Source of the DNA: Kocuria marina
GTDB lineage: Bacteria; Actinomycetota; Actinomycetes; Actinomycetales; Micrococcaceae
Reading direction: 5' to 3'
NCBI GenBank assembly: GCA_014652975.1
Contig: BMZV01000003.1
Location: 310,001 to 374,000, forward strand
Length of the DNA: 64,000 bases
Shown: piece by piece, positions 53,679-62,555 of the stretch
Layout: each line of letters begins with the position of its first letter
Position numbering within the stretch: the stretch's first letter is position 1
The notes under the pieces: model-generated
What the model was told of the DNA's origin: nothing
Seen by the model: only the letters and a program-made list of their open reading frames with translations
The model's database searches: none
Position numbers and translations under genes: made by a program

Positions 53679-53704
53679 AAGTTTCGGTGCACCGAAACTT
53701 TAGC
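53679..53704 (-). promoter_or_regulatory. 22-bp perfect palindrome over the mntH promoter
   Basis: 53679-53700 reads AAGTTTCGGTG/CACCGAAACTT, a palindrome with no mismatch, 49 bases before the mntH start. On the minus strand TAAAGT overlaps its upstream edge and can be the -10 box, so a bound dimer would block RNA polymerase. Position and symmetry fit an MntR-type (DtxR-family) manganese operator; the regulator itself is not identified. Confidence 0.7.
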
Positions 53705-53816
53705 GCGTGACACCCGGATCACCCGGGGTGCCCCGGTCCGTTCAGCGTGTCCCGGCCCGCGCGTATATTGGGCGCGTATTCGGCTCCCTCCGTGCTCGAC
53801 GTCAGGATCGACCGTC

Positions 53817-55562
53817 ATGCTGCTGAGTTTGTTACGCACTTTCACGCGCCCCTACGTCCCGTGGGTCGTGGGCGTTCTCGTGTTCCAACTGGCGGCCACG
53901 ATCGCTACGCTCTATCTCCCGAGCCTCAATGCCCGGATCATCGACAACGGCGTGGCCCGCGGGGACACCGACTACATCTGGTGCGCCGGCGCCGTGATGC
54001 TCGCCGTGGCGTTCGCCCAGGTGATCGCTGCCGTCGTGGCCGTGTGGTGCGGTGCCCGCACGGCGATCGGTGTGGGCCGGGACCTGCGCCGGGACGTCTA
54101 CCGCCGGGTCGGGCAGTTCAGCGCGCGCGAGGTCGGGAAGTTCGGGGCGCCGTCGCTGATCACGCGCACCACCAACGACGTCCAGCAGATCCAGATGCTC
54201 ACCCTCATGGGCCTGAACTTCATGGTCATGGCGCCCATCATGTGCGTGGGCGGGATCGTCATGGCCCTGCGGGAGGACCCGGGGCTGTCGTGGCTCGTGT
54301 GGGTGTCCATCCCTGTAATGGGGGTGCTGCTGGGCCTCGTGGTCTCCCGGTTGATGCCGTGGTTCCGGATCATGCAGGAACGCATCGACGGGATCAACGG
54401 GGTGCTGCGCGAACAGATCACCGGGATCCGGGTGATCCGCGCCTTCGTCAAGGAGCCGTTCGAGACCGCGCGTTTTCGCAGCGCGAACCAGGACCTCACG
54501 GACATCTCCCTGCGCATCGGGGCGCTGTTCGTGCTGATGTTCCCCGTGATCAACATGGTCATGCACCTGGCCACCGCGGCCGTGCTGTGGTTCGGCGGCC
54601 ACCGCGTGGACCAGGGCCAGATCCAGGTCGGGGCGCTGACCGCCTTCCTGCAGTACATGCTGCAGATCCTCATGGCCGTGATGCTGGCCACGTTCATGTT
54701 CATGATGGTCCCGCGCGCGGTCGTGTGCGCCGAGCGGATCGGGGAGGTGCTCGACACCCGCCCCACCATGCACCCGCCGCAGCGACCGGCCGTAGCACCG
54801 CACCCGGTGGGCCACGTCCGGTTCGAGGACGTCACGTTCCAGTACCCCGGCGCGGAGAATCCCGTGCTGTCCGGGATCGACTTCGCGGCGGGACCGGGAC
54901 GCACCGTGGCCGTGGTCGGGGCCACGGGTTCCGGGAAAAGCACACTTATTAGCCTGATCCCCCGCTTGCTCGATCCCGTGACCGGCCGTGTGCTGCTGGA
55001 CGGGGTGGATCTGCGCGACTACGCCCCGGACGACCTCGCGGGCCGGGTGGGCCTGGTCCCGCAGCGGCCGTTCCTGTTCTCCGGGACCGTGGCGTCCAAC
55101 CTGCGCTTCGGCCGCGCGGACGCCACCGACGACGAGTTGTGGGAGGCCCTGCGCGTGGCCCAAGCGGACGACTTCGTCCGCGAGATGCCCGAGGGTCTGG
55201 ACGCCCCCGTGTCCCAGGGTGGGACCAACGTGTCCGGGGGTCAGCGCCAGCGGCTCAGCATCGCCCGCGCCCTCGTGGCCCGCCCCCGGGTCTACGTCTT
55301 CGACGACTCGTTCTCGGCACTCGACGTCGCCACGGACGCCCGGTTGCGCGCCGCCCTGCGCCCCGTGACCCGGCACGCCACCGTAATCACGGTGGCCCAG
55401 CGCGTCTCCACCATCACGGACGCGGACCTCATCCTGGTCCTCGAGCACGGCCGGATCATCGCGCGCGGCACCCACGAGGAGCTCGTGGCCGCGAGCGACA
55501 CCTACAGGGAGATCGTCACGTCACAGCTCTCGGCCGAACAGACCACAGGAGGCGAACGGTGA
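53817..55562 (+). CDS. ABC exporter subunit 1 (degenerate-type NBD)
   Basis: 581 residues, half-transporter: six helices (about 15-300) then an NBD. Walker A is GATGSGKSTLISLI, signature NVSGGQRQRLSIARAL, and Walker B is VYVFDDSFSALD. The residue after the Walker B aspartate is Asp rather than the catalytic Glu, so this site hydrolyses ATP poorly. It pairs with the next gene (4-base overlap), forming a heterodimeric exporter with one weak site, as in TM287/288 and BmrCD. Substrate unknown; such pairs export lipids, peptides or drugs. ATG 53817 is the conserved start behind AGGATCG. Confidence 0.88.
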   Translation: MLLSLLRTFTRPYVPWVVGVLVFQLAATIATLYLPSLNARIIDNGVARGDTDYIWCAGAVMLAVAFAQVIAAVVAVWCGARTAIGVGRDLRRDVYRRVGQFSAREVGKFGAPSLITRTTNDVQQIQMLTLMGLNFMVMAPIMCVGGIVMALREDPGLSWLVWVSIPVMGVLLGLVVSRLMPWFRIMQERIDGINGVLREQITGIRVIRAFVKEPFETARFRSANQDLTDISLRIGALFVLMFPVINMVMHLATAAVLWFGGHRVDQGQIQVGALTAFLQYMLQILMAVMLATFMFMMVPRAVVCAERIGEVLDTRPTMHPPQRPAVAPHPVGHVRFEDVTFQYPGAENPVLSGIDFAAGPGRTVAVVGATGSGKSTLISLIPRLLDPVTGRVLLDGVDLRDYAPDDLAGRVGLVPQRPFLFSGTVASNLRFGRADATDDELWEALRVAQADDFVREMPEGLDAPVSQGGTNVSGGQRQRLSIARALVARPRVYVFDDSFSALDVATDARLRAALRPVTRHATVITVAQRVSTITDADLILVLEHGRIIARGTHEELVAASDTYREIVTSQLSAEQTTGGER

Positions 55563-57478
55563 GCGAGACACAGGAACCGGCTCGGAAGCCGCAGCGCTTC
55601 TGGGCCTCGGCCGGGCGGCTCGTGAAGCTCATGGCCCCGCACAAGGCGGCGCTCGCCGTCGTCGTCGGGGCCGTCGTGCTGTCCGTGGTGCTCACGGTGT
55701 GGGCCCCGCGCGTGCTGGGACGCGCCATGGACGTGATCTTCGCCGGCGTCGTCGGCAGATCCCTGCCAGCGGGCGCGAGCCAGCAACAGGTCGAGGCCGG
55801 GCTGCGTGCGCAGGGCCAGGACACGCTCGCGGACATGATGTCCGCCATGACGCTCGTCCCGGGACAGGGCGTGGACTTCACCCGACTAGGCACCCTCATC
55901 CTCGTGGTGCTCGGCATGTACACCGTGGCCTCGGTGCTCATGTGGTTGCAGGGCTACGTGCTCAACCGCGTGGTCATGCGGGTCGTGTACGACCTGCGCG
56001 AGGAGATCGAGCGCAAGGTCAACGCCCTGCCCCTGAGCTACTTCGACGCGCGCCAGCGCGGGGACGTGATGTCCCGCGTGACCAACGACGTGGACAACAT
56101 CCAGACGGCGCTGCAACAGACCTTCGCGCAGCTCGTGCAGAACGTGCTGACCGTGCTCGGCATCATGGTCATGATGTTCATCGTCTCGTGGCAGTTGGCG
56201 CTCGTCGCGCTCGTGGCTCTGCCGTTGTCCGCCGTGGCGGCGGGGATCATCGGCACCCGCTCCCAGCGGTTGTTCAAACAGCAGTGGCACGCCACGGGTC
56301 AGCTCAACGGGCACATCGAGGAATCCTTCTCGGGCCACGAGCTCGTGCACGCGTACGGCCGACAGCGTCAGATGCAGCAGCAGTTCGACGAGCGCAACGA
56401 GGAACTGTACCGGGCGGCGTTCGGGGCGCAGTTCATGTCCGGGACGATCATGCCGGTCATGCAGTTCATCTCGTACCTGTCCTACGTAGGCATCGCCGTG
56501 CTGGGCGGGCTGCGCGTGGCCACGGGCCAGCTGACCCTGGGGGACGCCACCGCGTTCATCCAGTACTCCCGGGAATTCACCCAGCCGCTGTCCCAGGTCG
56601 CGGGCATGGCCACCCAGTTGCAGTCCGGCATCGCCTCCGCGGAACGCACCTTCGAACTGCTCGACGCCCCCGAACAGGAACCGGAGACGCCCACCGCCCA
56701 CCTGCCGGGCACGCTGCGCGGTGAGGTGCGCTTCGACCACGTGAACTTCTCCTACGACAAGGCCGCCCTGGCCCGGGGTGCCGAGCCCCTGATCGAGGAC
56801 ATGTGCCTGCACGTGGCTCCGGGGCGCACCGTGGCGATCGTCGGACCCACGGGCGCCGGGAAGACCACGCTCGTGAACCTCATCCTGCGCTTCTACGAGA
56901 TCGACGCGGGCCGGATCAGCTTGGACGGGATCGACATCCGGGACCTCTCCCGCCACGAACTGCGTTCACAGGTGGGCATGGTGCTCCAGGACGCGTGGTT
57001 GTTCAGCGGCACCATCCGGGAGAACATCCGCTACGGCCGTCAGGACGCCACGGACGAGGAGGTACTGGCCGCTGCGCGCGCCACGTACGTGGACCGTTTC
57101 GCGCGCGCCCTGCCGGACGGGTACGACACCGTGATCTCCGAGGACGGCTCCTCGGTCTCGGCCGGTGAGAAGCAGCTGATCACGATCGCCCGGGCGTTCC
57201 TGGCGCAACCGTCCCTGCTCATCCTGGACGAGGCGACCTCCGCGGTGGACACCCGCACGGAGCTGCTCGTGCAGAAGGCCATGGCCGCGCTGCGGGAGCG
57301 CCGCACGTCCTTCGTGATCGCCCACCGGCTCTCCACCATCCGGGACGCGGACACGATCATCGTCATGGAGTCGGGGCGGATCGTGGAGCAGGGTTCCCAC
57401 GACGAGCTGATCGAGGCGGACGGGGCCTACGCCAACCTCTACAGGGCGCAGTTCAACGCGGCGGACCCCGCCTCGTGA
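55559..57478 (+). CDS. ABC exporter subunit 2 (canonical Walker B)
   Basis: 639 residues. After an N-terminal extension, six helices and a large extracytoplasmic loop after TM1 (about 65-115), the NBD has Walker A GPTGAGKTTLVNLI, Walker B SLLILDEATSAVD with the catalytic Glu, and a divergent signature SVSAGEKQLITIARA in place of LSGGQ. The two defects are complementary in the heterodimer: the consensus ATP site uses this subunit's Walker motifs with the canonical LSGGQ-type motif of subunit 1. GTG 55559 overlaps the previous stop by four bases, behind AGGAGG. Confidence 0.9.
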   Translation: MSETQEPARKPQRFWASAGRLVKLMAPHKAALAVVVGAVVLSVVLTVWAPRVLGRAMDVIFAGVVGRSLPAGASQQQVEAGLRAQGQDTLADMMSAMTLVPGQGVDFTRLGTLILVVLGMYTVASVLMWLQGYVLNRVVMRVVYDLREEIERKVNALPLSYFDARQRGDVMSRVTNDVDNIQTALQQTFAQLVQNVLTVLGIMVMMFIVSWQLALVALVALPLSAVAAGIIGTRSQRLFKQQWHATGQLNGHIEESFSGHELVHAYGRQRQMQQQFDERNEELYRAAFGAQFMSGTIMPVMQFISYLSYVGIAVLGGLRVATGQLTLGDATAFIQYSREFTQPLSQVAGMATQLQSGIASAERTFELLDAPEQEPETPTAHLPGTLRGEVRFDHVNFSYDKAALARGAEPLIEDMCLHVAPGRTVAIVGPTGAGKTTLVNLILRFYEIDAGRISLDGIDIRDLSRHELRSQVGMVLQDAWLFSGTIRENIRYGRQDATDEEVLAAARATYVDRFARALPDGYDTVISEDGSSVSAGEKQLITIARAFLAQPSLLILDEATSAVDTRTELLVQKAMAALRERRTSFVIAHRLSTIRDADTIIVMESGRIVEQGSHDELIEADGAYANLYRAQFNAADPAS

Positions 57479-57544
57479 GCGCGCGCGGCGGTGGCAATCA
57501 CCGCGGCGCCCGTCTACCGTGGACGTGACGGTCCACCCCACAGA

Positions 57545-58159
57545 ATGGATGTTCACGTGACCAACTTCGCCAATGTCGAACGTCGTCATCTTGCCGCGCT
57601 GCTGCGCCGTGTGGGGCCGGACGCCCCCACCCTGTGCGAAGGCTGGGACGCCCGGGACCTCGCGATCCACCTGGTCATCCGTGATTCCCGTCCGGACGCG
57701 GTCGCCGGGATGCTCTCCCCCAAGCTGCCCGTGCTCGGGCGCCACGCCAAGTCGGTGGACGCCGACTACCGGGAGATGCCGTGGGAGAAGCTCGTGGACC
57801 TCGTGGAGCGCCCCCCGCTCTTCTCCCCGGGTCGCTGGTCCCCGATCGACAAGCGGATGAACACCGGGGAGTTCTTCATCCACCACGAGGACGTCCGCCG
57901 CGCGCAGCCTCAGTGGCACGCCCGGCAGTTGCTCAACGACGAGCAGAAAGACCTGTGGAACGTGCTCAAGCTCATGGGCCCGGCACTGCTGCGCAAGAAG
58001 TCCGAGTCCGTGGTGCTACTCGCGGGCGGTTTCGGTGCGGTGCGCGGCGGCAAGAAGTCCGCCCGGCGCGTGGAACTCGTGCGCGGTGAACCGTCCGAGC
58101 TGCTCTTGTGGGCCTTTGGCCGCGAGGAGCAGGCGGACGTGGAGAGCACCCAGGAGTAG
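57545..58159 (+). CDS. TIGR03085-type DinB-like metal-binding protein
   Basis: 204 residues. The N-terminal half follows the mycothiol-dependent DinB/maleylpyruvate-isomerase pattern (VERRHLAALLRRVGPDAPT, CEGWDARDLAIHLVIRDSRP), with the likely metal-ligand histidine in IHLV and others in FFIHHEDVRRAQP. TIGR03085 members are actinobacterial and presumably use mycothiol as a cofactor or substrate, but no reaction is known. ATG 57545 is the first conserved start; a GTG 12 bases later is the alternative. Confidence 0.8.
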   Translation: MDVHVTNFANVERRHLAALLRRVGPDAPTLCEGWDARDLAIHLVIRDSRPDAVAGMLSPKLPVLGRHAKSVDADYREMPWEKLVDLVERPPLFSPGRWSPIDKRMNTGEFFIHHEDVRRAQPQWHARQLLNDEQKDLWNVLKLMGPALLRKKSESVVLLAGGFGAVRGGKKSARRVELVRGEPSELLLWAFGREEQADVESTQE

Positions 58160-58172
58160 TACCCGCCATGCA

Positions 58173-58210
58173 GGAAGAACCGGCCCCGCTCAAGCGGGGC
58201 CGGTTCTTCC
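58173..58210. terminator. Bidirectional terminator
   Basis: Perfect 18-base arms (58173-58190 with 58193-58210) around a 2-base spacer, followed on the plus strand by a T-rich stretch (GTGTTCTTCCTTGTTC). It serves the convergent DinB-like and ferritin genes. Confidence 0.8.
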
Positions 58211-58264
58211 GTGTTCTTCCTTGTTCGGGCGTTTTCCGGGTCGCCCGGACCGGGCAAGGTGCGC

Positions 58265-58750
58265 TCAGTCGGCCCGGACTGGCCGGGAACCCAGTTCGGA
58301 GTCCAGGCGCAACAGGCCGGGCCCGTCGTTGTGGACCAGGCGCACCTGGTCGCAGATCTCCTCTACGGTGGCCTCCTCCTCGATCTGCTCGCTGATGAAC
58401 CAGTGCAGCAGGGGCATGGCATCGATGTCGCCTTCTTCCTGCGCCAGCCGGTACAGGTTGCGGATCGATTCGGATACCTTGCGCTCGTGCGCAAGCGCGG
58501 CCTCGAAGCAACCCAGGACGGATTTGTCGGCGATGATCGGACCGGCCATATCCCCGATCTGCGGATCACCGCCGCGGTCCACGATGTGGTCGATGAACTT
58601 CTCGGCGTGCGTGATCTCCTCGGCCGCCTGGGCGCGGAACCACTGCGAGAAACCGGGCAGACTCGCCACGTCCATCTCAATGGACAACTGGCGGTAGACC
58701 ACGGTCGCCTGCAGCTCCATGGTGATCTGGTCGTTGAACGCTTCTGCCAT
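58265..58750 (-). CDS. Ferritin (iron storage protein)
   Basis: 161 residues, non-heme ferritin that stores iron as a 24-mer with ferroxidase activity. The four-helix bundle carries the diiron residues: E12 in NDQITMELQATVVYRQL, E45 and H48 in AAEEITHAEKFIDHIVDRGG, then Glu in ALAHERKVSESI and QIEEEATVEEI. The start is ATG 58750 (MAEAFNDQ) with AAGGGAAG just upstream; longer reading frames exist upstream but lack family similarity. Probably under DtxR control, as in mycobacterial BfrB, though no operator was recognised. Confidence 0.92.
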   Translation of the reverse strand: MAEAFNDQITMELQATVVYRQLSIEMDVASLPGFSQWFRAQAAEEITHAEKFIDHIVDRGGDPQIGDMAGPIIADKSVLGCFEAALAHERKVSESIRNLYRLAQEEGDIDAMPLLHWFISEQIEEEATVEEICDQVRLVHNDGPGLLRLDSELGSRPVRAD

Positions 58751-58923
58751 TCTTCCCTTGATGTCCATGACCCCATCGAAGCAGTTTTTCTCCGGCATGG
58801 GTAGGTAGCACGCCACCGCATGACGGGTCCCGCCGCCCCGACCGGTTCCCGCGCGCCGGGTGCCCGCCCTTGGCGCGTCGTCCAGTACCATGGAGCGGTC
58901 CCGTGATCGCACTGGGCAGCAGT

Positions 58924-58997
58924 GCCTCCTTAGCTCAGATGGCCAGAGCATCTGTCTTGTAAACAGAGGGTCGCCGGTTCGAATCCGGCAGGGGGCT
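58924..58997 (+). tRNA. tRNA-Thr (anticodon TGT)
   Basis: 74-nt cloverleaf: acceptor GCCTCCT/AGGGGGC with one G-U pair and U discriminator, D arm TAGCTCAGATGGCCAGAGCA, anticodon loop CTTGTAA on a CTGT/ACAG stem, and T arm CGGTTCGAATCCG. The anticodon TGT reads ACA. No CCA is encoded. Confidence 0.95.
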
Positions 58998-59036
58998 CCG
59001 AACCCGGGCACGGCGCCGTCGTCCCCGCGTGACAGA

Positions 59037-59075
59037 CGATGAGAGCCCCGGTCGGGATGACCGGGGCTCTCATCG
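59037..59075. terminator. Bidirectional terminator after tRNA-Thr and the DsbA-like gene
   Basis: Perfect 17-bp stem (59037-59053 with 59059-59075) and a five-base loop, lying between the plus-strand tRNA and the convergent gene at 59097-59972. Confidence 0.8.
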
Positions 59076-59096
59076 CGTCGGGGGGCATCGCCCGCG

Positions 59097-59972
59097 TCAC
59101 TTCTTCTCGTCGACCGCCTTCTTCAGTGCGTCCTGGAAGTTGCCTCCCTCGTAGCGCTTGCCGTCGATGAAGATGGTGGGCGTCCCGGCCACACCGTTGT
59201 TGATGGACTCGCGGGACATCACGTTGACCATGGGGCGGTAGGTGTTCTCACCGAGCTGGCCCGCCGTCACGTTCGCGCCGTGCTTGTTGGCGATGTCCGC
59301 GATCTGCTGGTTGCTCAGGCCGCCGGTGCCCTGGTGGCTGAACAGCTCCTGGGCGAACTCCATGTACTGGTCGCTGTCGACCTGCTCGGCGACCACGTAG
59401 GCCGCGTTGGCGGCGCGGGACGAGTACTGATCGCGGGTGGCCCGGTCCAGGAAGTTGAGGTTGCGGTACTCCACCTGCACGTCACCGGCGTCCACGGCCC
59501 GCTTGATCGCGTCCGCGTTCTGCTTCTCGAAGTCGGCGCAGTGCACGCACTCGAAGTCCTGGAAGATCACGACCTGCACGGGCTTGCCGTTGCTCGCGGC
59601 CTGGTCCTGGTCCACGACCCCCGGGGGCGTCTTGGAGGTGTCCGCGGTGGCAGCGGGCTCGGGCTCCTGGGAGAGGTCCCGTTCCTGGACGTCCGAGCTG
59701 TTCTGCACGATCCCGTCCTTCGTGACCGTGATGCCGCCGTACTGGTTAGCGCTCGCGGGCACGGGGCCGGCGTCGGGGATCCTGGCCCTGTTGTTCTGCC
59801 ACACGACCACCCCGATGATCAGCGCGATGATCACGAGCAGCGCGATGACGGCGGCGATCAGCCCCACGGGTTTACCGTTGGAGCGGCGGGACTGCCGGTC
59901 TGCGATCTGGCGTGCCCGCTCCCGGGCCTGGTCCGAGGACGAGGAACCGGCGGTGTTGTTCTTGGAAGCCAT
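59097..59972 (-). CDS. Membrane-anchored DsbA-like thiol-disulfide protein
   Basis: 291 residues. A basic cytoplasmic N-terminus (AREKA-type, DQARERARQIADRQSRRS) precedes a single helix at 37-58, a disordered linker and a thioredoxin-fold domain (about 128-290). The redox motif is C142-V-H-C145 in QDFECVHCADFEKQNAD. The cis-proline region is VAGTPTIFIDGKRYEGG, and an inserted helical domain lies between. Such proteins introduce or shuffle disulfides in exported proteins. No VKOR or DsbB partner is adjacent. Confidence 0.9.
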   Translation of the reverse strand: MASKNNTAGSSSSDQARERARQIADRQSRRSNGKPVGLIAAVIALLVIIALIIGVVVWQNNRARIPDAGPVPASANQYGGITVTKDGIVQNSSDVQERDLSQEPEPAATADTSKTPPGVVDQDQAASNGKPVQVVIFQDFECVHCADFEKQNADAIKRAVDAGDVQVEYRNLNFLDRATRDQYSSRAANAAYVVAEQVDSDQYMEFAQELFSHQGTGGLSNQQIADIANKHGANVTAGQLGENTYRPMVNVMSRESINNGVAGTPTIFIDGKRYEGGNFQDALKKAVDEKK

Positions 59973-60219
59973 GGGGGCCCGGGTTTCCTTCCGATGTGCT
60001 ACACGGGTGTCGGTCTTCGTCCCCAGATTACCCGGGCCCGGCGGGGCCCCGATTCAGCCCGTTCCCAGCTGCCGGGGACGATGCCGCTCGGGCCCCGTCG
60101 CGGCCGCCCCGCACCGGCGTGGCGTCGTGCTCCCGCCCCGGCGGCGACTTCTCCCCCGGTGCCGGTGGTACGCACACTTAGGATGGGGGTGAACAGCCGC
60201 CCCGGGGAAGGAAGCGATC

Positions 60220-61764
60220 GTGTCCGCAGACCAGTCTCTTGAGAAGGTGCCCGTCCCGCAGGACGGCTACGACTTCGTGGTGGTGTCCAACCGTCTTCCC
60301 GTGGACCGGGACGTGGACGAGGACGGCAACAGCACGTGGCGCCGCTCCCCCGGCGGGTTGGTGAGCGCCCTGGCACCCGTGATGGCCCAGCGCGGCGGCG
60401 CGTGGGTGGGGTGGCACGGCGCCCCGGACGAGACGCTGGAGCCGTTCGACCACGACGTCTTCCATCTCGTGCCGGTGAGCCTGTCCGAGCTCGAGGTCAA
60501 GCGCTACTACGAGGGCTTCTCGAACGCCACGCTGTGGCCGCTGTACCACGATGTCATCGCGCCGCCCGAGTTCCACCGCACGTGGTGGTACGCCTACCGT
60601 CGCGTCAACGAGCGCTTCGCGCGCCGGGCCGCGGAGACGGCCTCCCAGGGTGCGACCGTGTGGGTCCAGGACTACCAGTTGCAGTTGGTGCCGCGCATGC
60701 TGCGTCGGTTGCGCCCGGACGTGACCATCGGGTTCTTCAACCACATCCCGTTCCCGCCCACCGAGATCTACTCCCAGTTGCCGTGGCGCAAGGCCGTGCT
60801 GGAGGGTCTCACGGGTGCGGACCTGATCGGCTTCCAGCGCCCCGGGGACGCCCAGAACTTCCAGCGCTGCGTGCGCAAGTACCTGGGGGTGCAGTTCACC
60901 AAGGGCAGCGCCCGGTTCTCCGAGGACACGGCGGACGGCGAGAGCACCGAGTGGGCCGTCAACGCGGGCTCGTACCCCATCTCGATCGACGTGGAATCCA
61001 TCAAGGAACTCGCGTCGGACCCGCAGGTCCAGGCCCGGGCGCGGGAGATCCGCGAGGAGCTGGGCAACCCGGACACCGTGTTCCTGGGAGTGGACCGCCT
61101 GGACTACACCAAGGGCATCCGGCATCGCATCAAGGCCTACGGCGAGCTGCTCGAGGACGGGGAGATCTCCGTGGAGAACTCGGTGCTCGTCCAGGTCGCG
61201 AGTCCGTCGCGCGAGCGCGTGGACTCCTACCGGCAACTGCGCGAACTCGTGGAGGGCATGGTGGGGCGGATCAACGGCCAGTTCGACACCATTTCCCACA
61301 CCGCCGTCCGCTACCTGCACCACGGCTACCCGTTCGAGGAGATGGTGGCCCTGTATCTCGCCGCGGACGTCATGCTCGTCACGGCCCTGCGGGACGGGAT
61401 GAACCTCGTGGCCAAGGAGTACGTCGCGGCCCGGCAGGACCGCTCGGGTCGACTCGTGCTCTCGGAGTTCACCGGCGCCGCCGAGCAGCTCAAGCAAGCG
61501 GTGCTCGTCAACCCGCACGACATCGACGGGCTCAAGTCCGCCATGCTGCACGCGCGGGACATGTCCGACGCCGAGGCCCGCAAGCGCATGTCCTCGATGC
61601 GCCGGCAGGTGCTCACGCACGACGTCGTCGACTGGTCCCACCGTTTCCTCGACGACCTCGCCGCGCACGCCCCGGAGCTCGAGCAGGGCACCGCGCCCGG
61701 GCGGGATTCCGCGCACGACGACGGCGTCGCGGCCGACACGACGCCCGGAGCGGATCGTGACTGA
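60220..61764 (+). CDS. otsA: Trehalose-6-phosphate synthase
   Basis: GT20 family, 514 residues. It joins glucose 6-phosphate with UDP- or GDP-glucose to make trehalose 6-phosphate. Substrate motifs are visible: VVSNRLPVDRD and SPGGLVSALAPV at the N-terminus, WVQDYQLQLVPRMLRR, GFFNHIPFPPTEI, VDRLDYTKGI and LRDGMNLVAKEYVAAR. The GTG start has GGAAGGAAG upstream. It overlaps otsB by eight bases and starts a three-gene unit with otsB and DUF4032. Confidence 0.96.
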   Translation: MSADQSLEKVPVPQDGYDFVVVSNRLPVDRDVDEDGNSTWRRSPGGLVSALAPVMAQRGGAWVGWHGAPDETLEPFDHDVFHLVPVSLSELEVKRYYEGFSNATLWPLYHDVIAPPEFHRTWWYAYRRVNERFARRAAETASQGATVWVQDYQLQLVPRMLRRLRPDVTIGFFNHIPFPPTEIYSQLPWRKAVLEGLTGADLIGFQRPGDAQNFQRCVRKYLGVQFTKGSARFSEDTADGESTEWAVNAGSYPISIDVESIKELASDPQVQARAREIREELGNPDTVFLGVDRLDYTKGIRHRIKAYGELLEDGEISVENSVLVQVASPSRERVDSYRQLRELVEGMVGRINGQFDTISHTAVRYLHHGYPFEEMVALYLAADVMLVTALRDGMNLVAKEYVAARQDRSGRLVLSEFTGAAEQLKQAVLVNPHDIDGLKSAMLHARDMSDAEARKRMSSMRRQVLTHDVVDWSHRFLDDLAAHAPELEQGTAPGRDSAHDDGVAADTTPGADRD

Positions 61765-62554
61765 CTCGCTCGCGGACGCCCTCGCCACCGCGGCCACGGC
61801 CGACACCATGTTGCTGGCCCTGGACTTCGACGGCACCCTGGCACCGTTCACCGAGGACCCCGCGGATTCCCGGCCGCTGCCCGCCGCGCGGGACGCGCTC
61901 GACGCGCTCGCCGGACTGCCCCGCACCACGGTCGCGATCATCTCGGGGCGGCCCCTCGAGTTCCTGCGCACCGTGGTGGACCCGCGGCGCCGCATGGTGC
62001 TCTCCGGTTCGCACGGCGCGGAGCTGGACCTCGGCGCCGCGCCCGGCTTCGGTGCGGACACCGAGATCGAACTGACCGAGGACCAGTTGGCATTGCTGGA
62101 CCGGGCGATCGATGCGACGTACGGGTTCGTGCAGCGCTACCCGGGCTCACGGGCGGAACTCAAACCCGCGGGGGTGGCCTTCCACACGCGTCCCATGGAG
62201 GACCCGGACACCGCCCGGCGAGCGCTGGACGAGATGACCGAGGCCTATGCCGCGATGCCCGGCCTGCGATTGACCCCGGGTCAGCAGGTCATCGAGTGCT
62301 CGGTGCTCAGCGCGACCAAGGGGGACGGTCTCACGGCCATCCGCGGAGCCGTACACCCGCAGGTCACGGTCTTCGCCGGTGACGACGACACCGACGAGGA
62401 CGCCATGGCGATCCTGGGACCCCACGACGTGGGGATCAAGGTGGGCACCAAGGACTCCGCGACCCCGTGGCGCGTGGCGGATCCGGACGAACTGACCCGG
62501 CTGCTCACGGAATTCGCCCGGCAGCGGGCCCGTGCGGTGACTAGCATGAACTGA
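61757..62554 (+). CDS. otsB: Trehalose-6-phosphate phosphatase
   Basis: HAD-superfamily phosphatase, 265 residues, completing trehalose synthesis by removing the 6-phosphate. Motif I is LLALDFDGTLAPF (nucleophile D23, acid/base D25). Motif II is VAIISGRPLEFL. Motif III and IV are SATKGDGLTAI and FAGDDDTDEDAM. The GTG start overlaps the otsA stop by eight bases, ensuring coupled translation. Confidence 0.95.
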   Translation: MTDSLADALATAATADTMLLALDFDGTLAPFTEDPADSRPLPAARDALDALAGLPRTTVAIISGRPLEFLRTVVDPRRRMVLSGSHGAELDLGAAPGFGADTEIELTEDQLALLDRAIDATYGFVQRYPGSRAELKPAGVAFHTRPMEDPDTARRALDEMTEAYAAMPGLRLTPGQQVIECSVLSATKGDGLTAIRGAVHPQVTVFAGDDDTDEDAMAILGPHDVGIKVGTKDSATPWRVADPDELTRLLTEFARQRARAVTSMN

Positions 62555-62555
62555 C

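Noticed and set aside
60178-62061. 627-codon open frame antisense to otsA-otsB
   Set aside because: Shadow of two well-supported genes.
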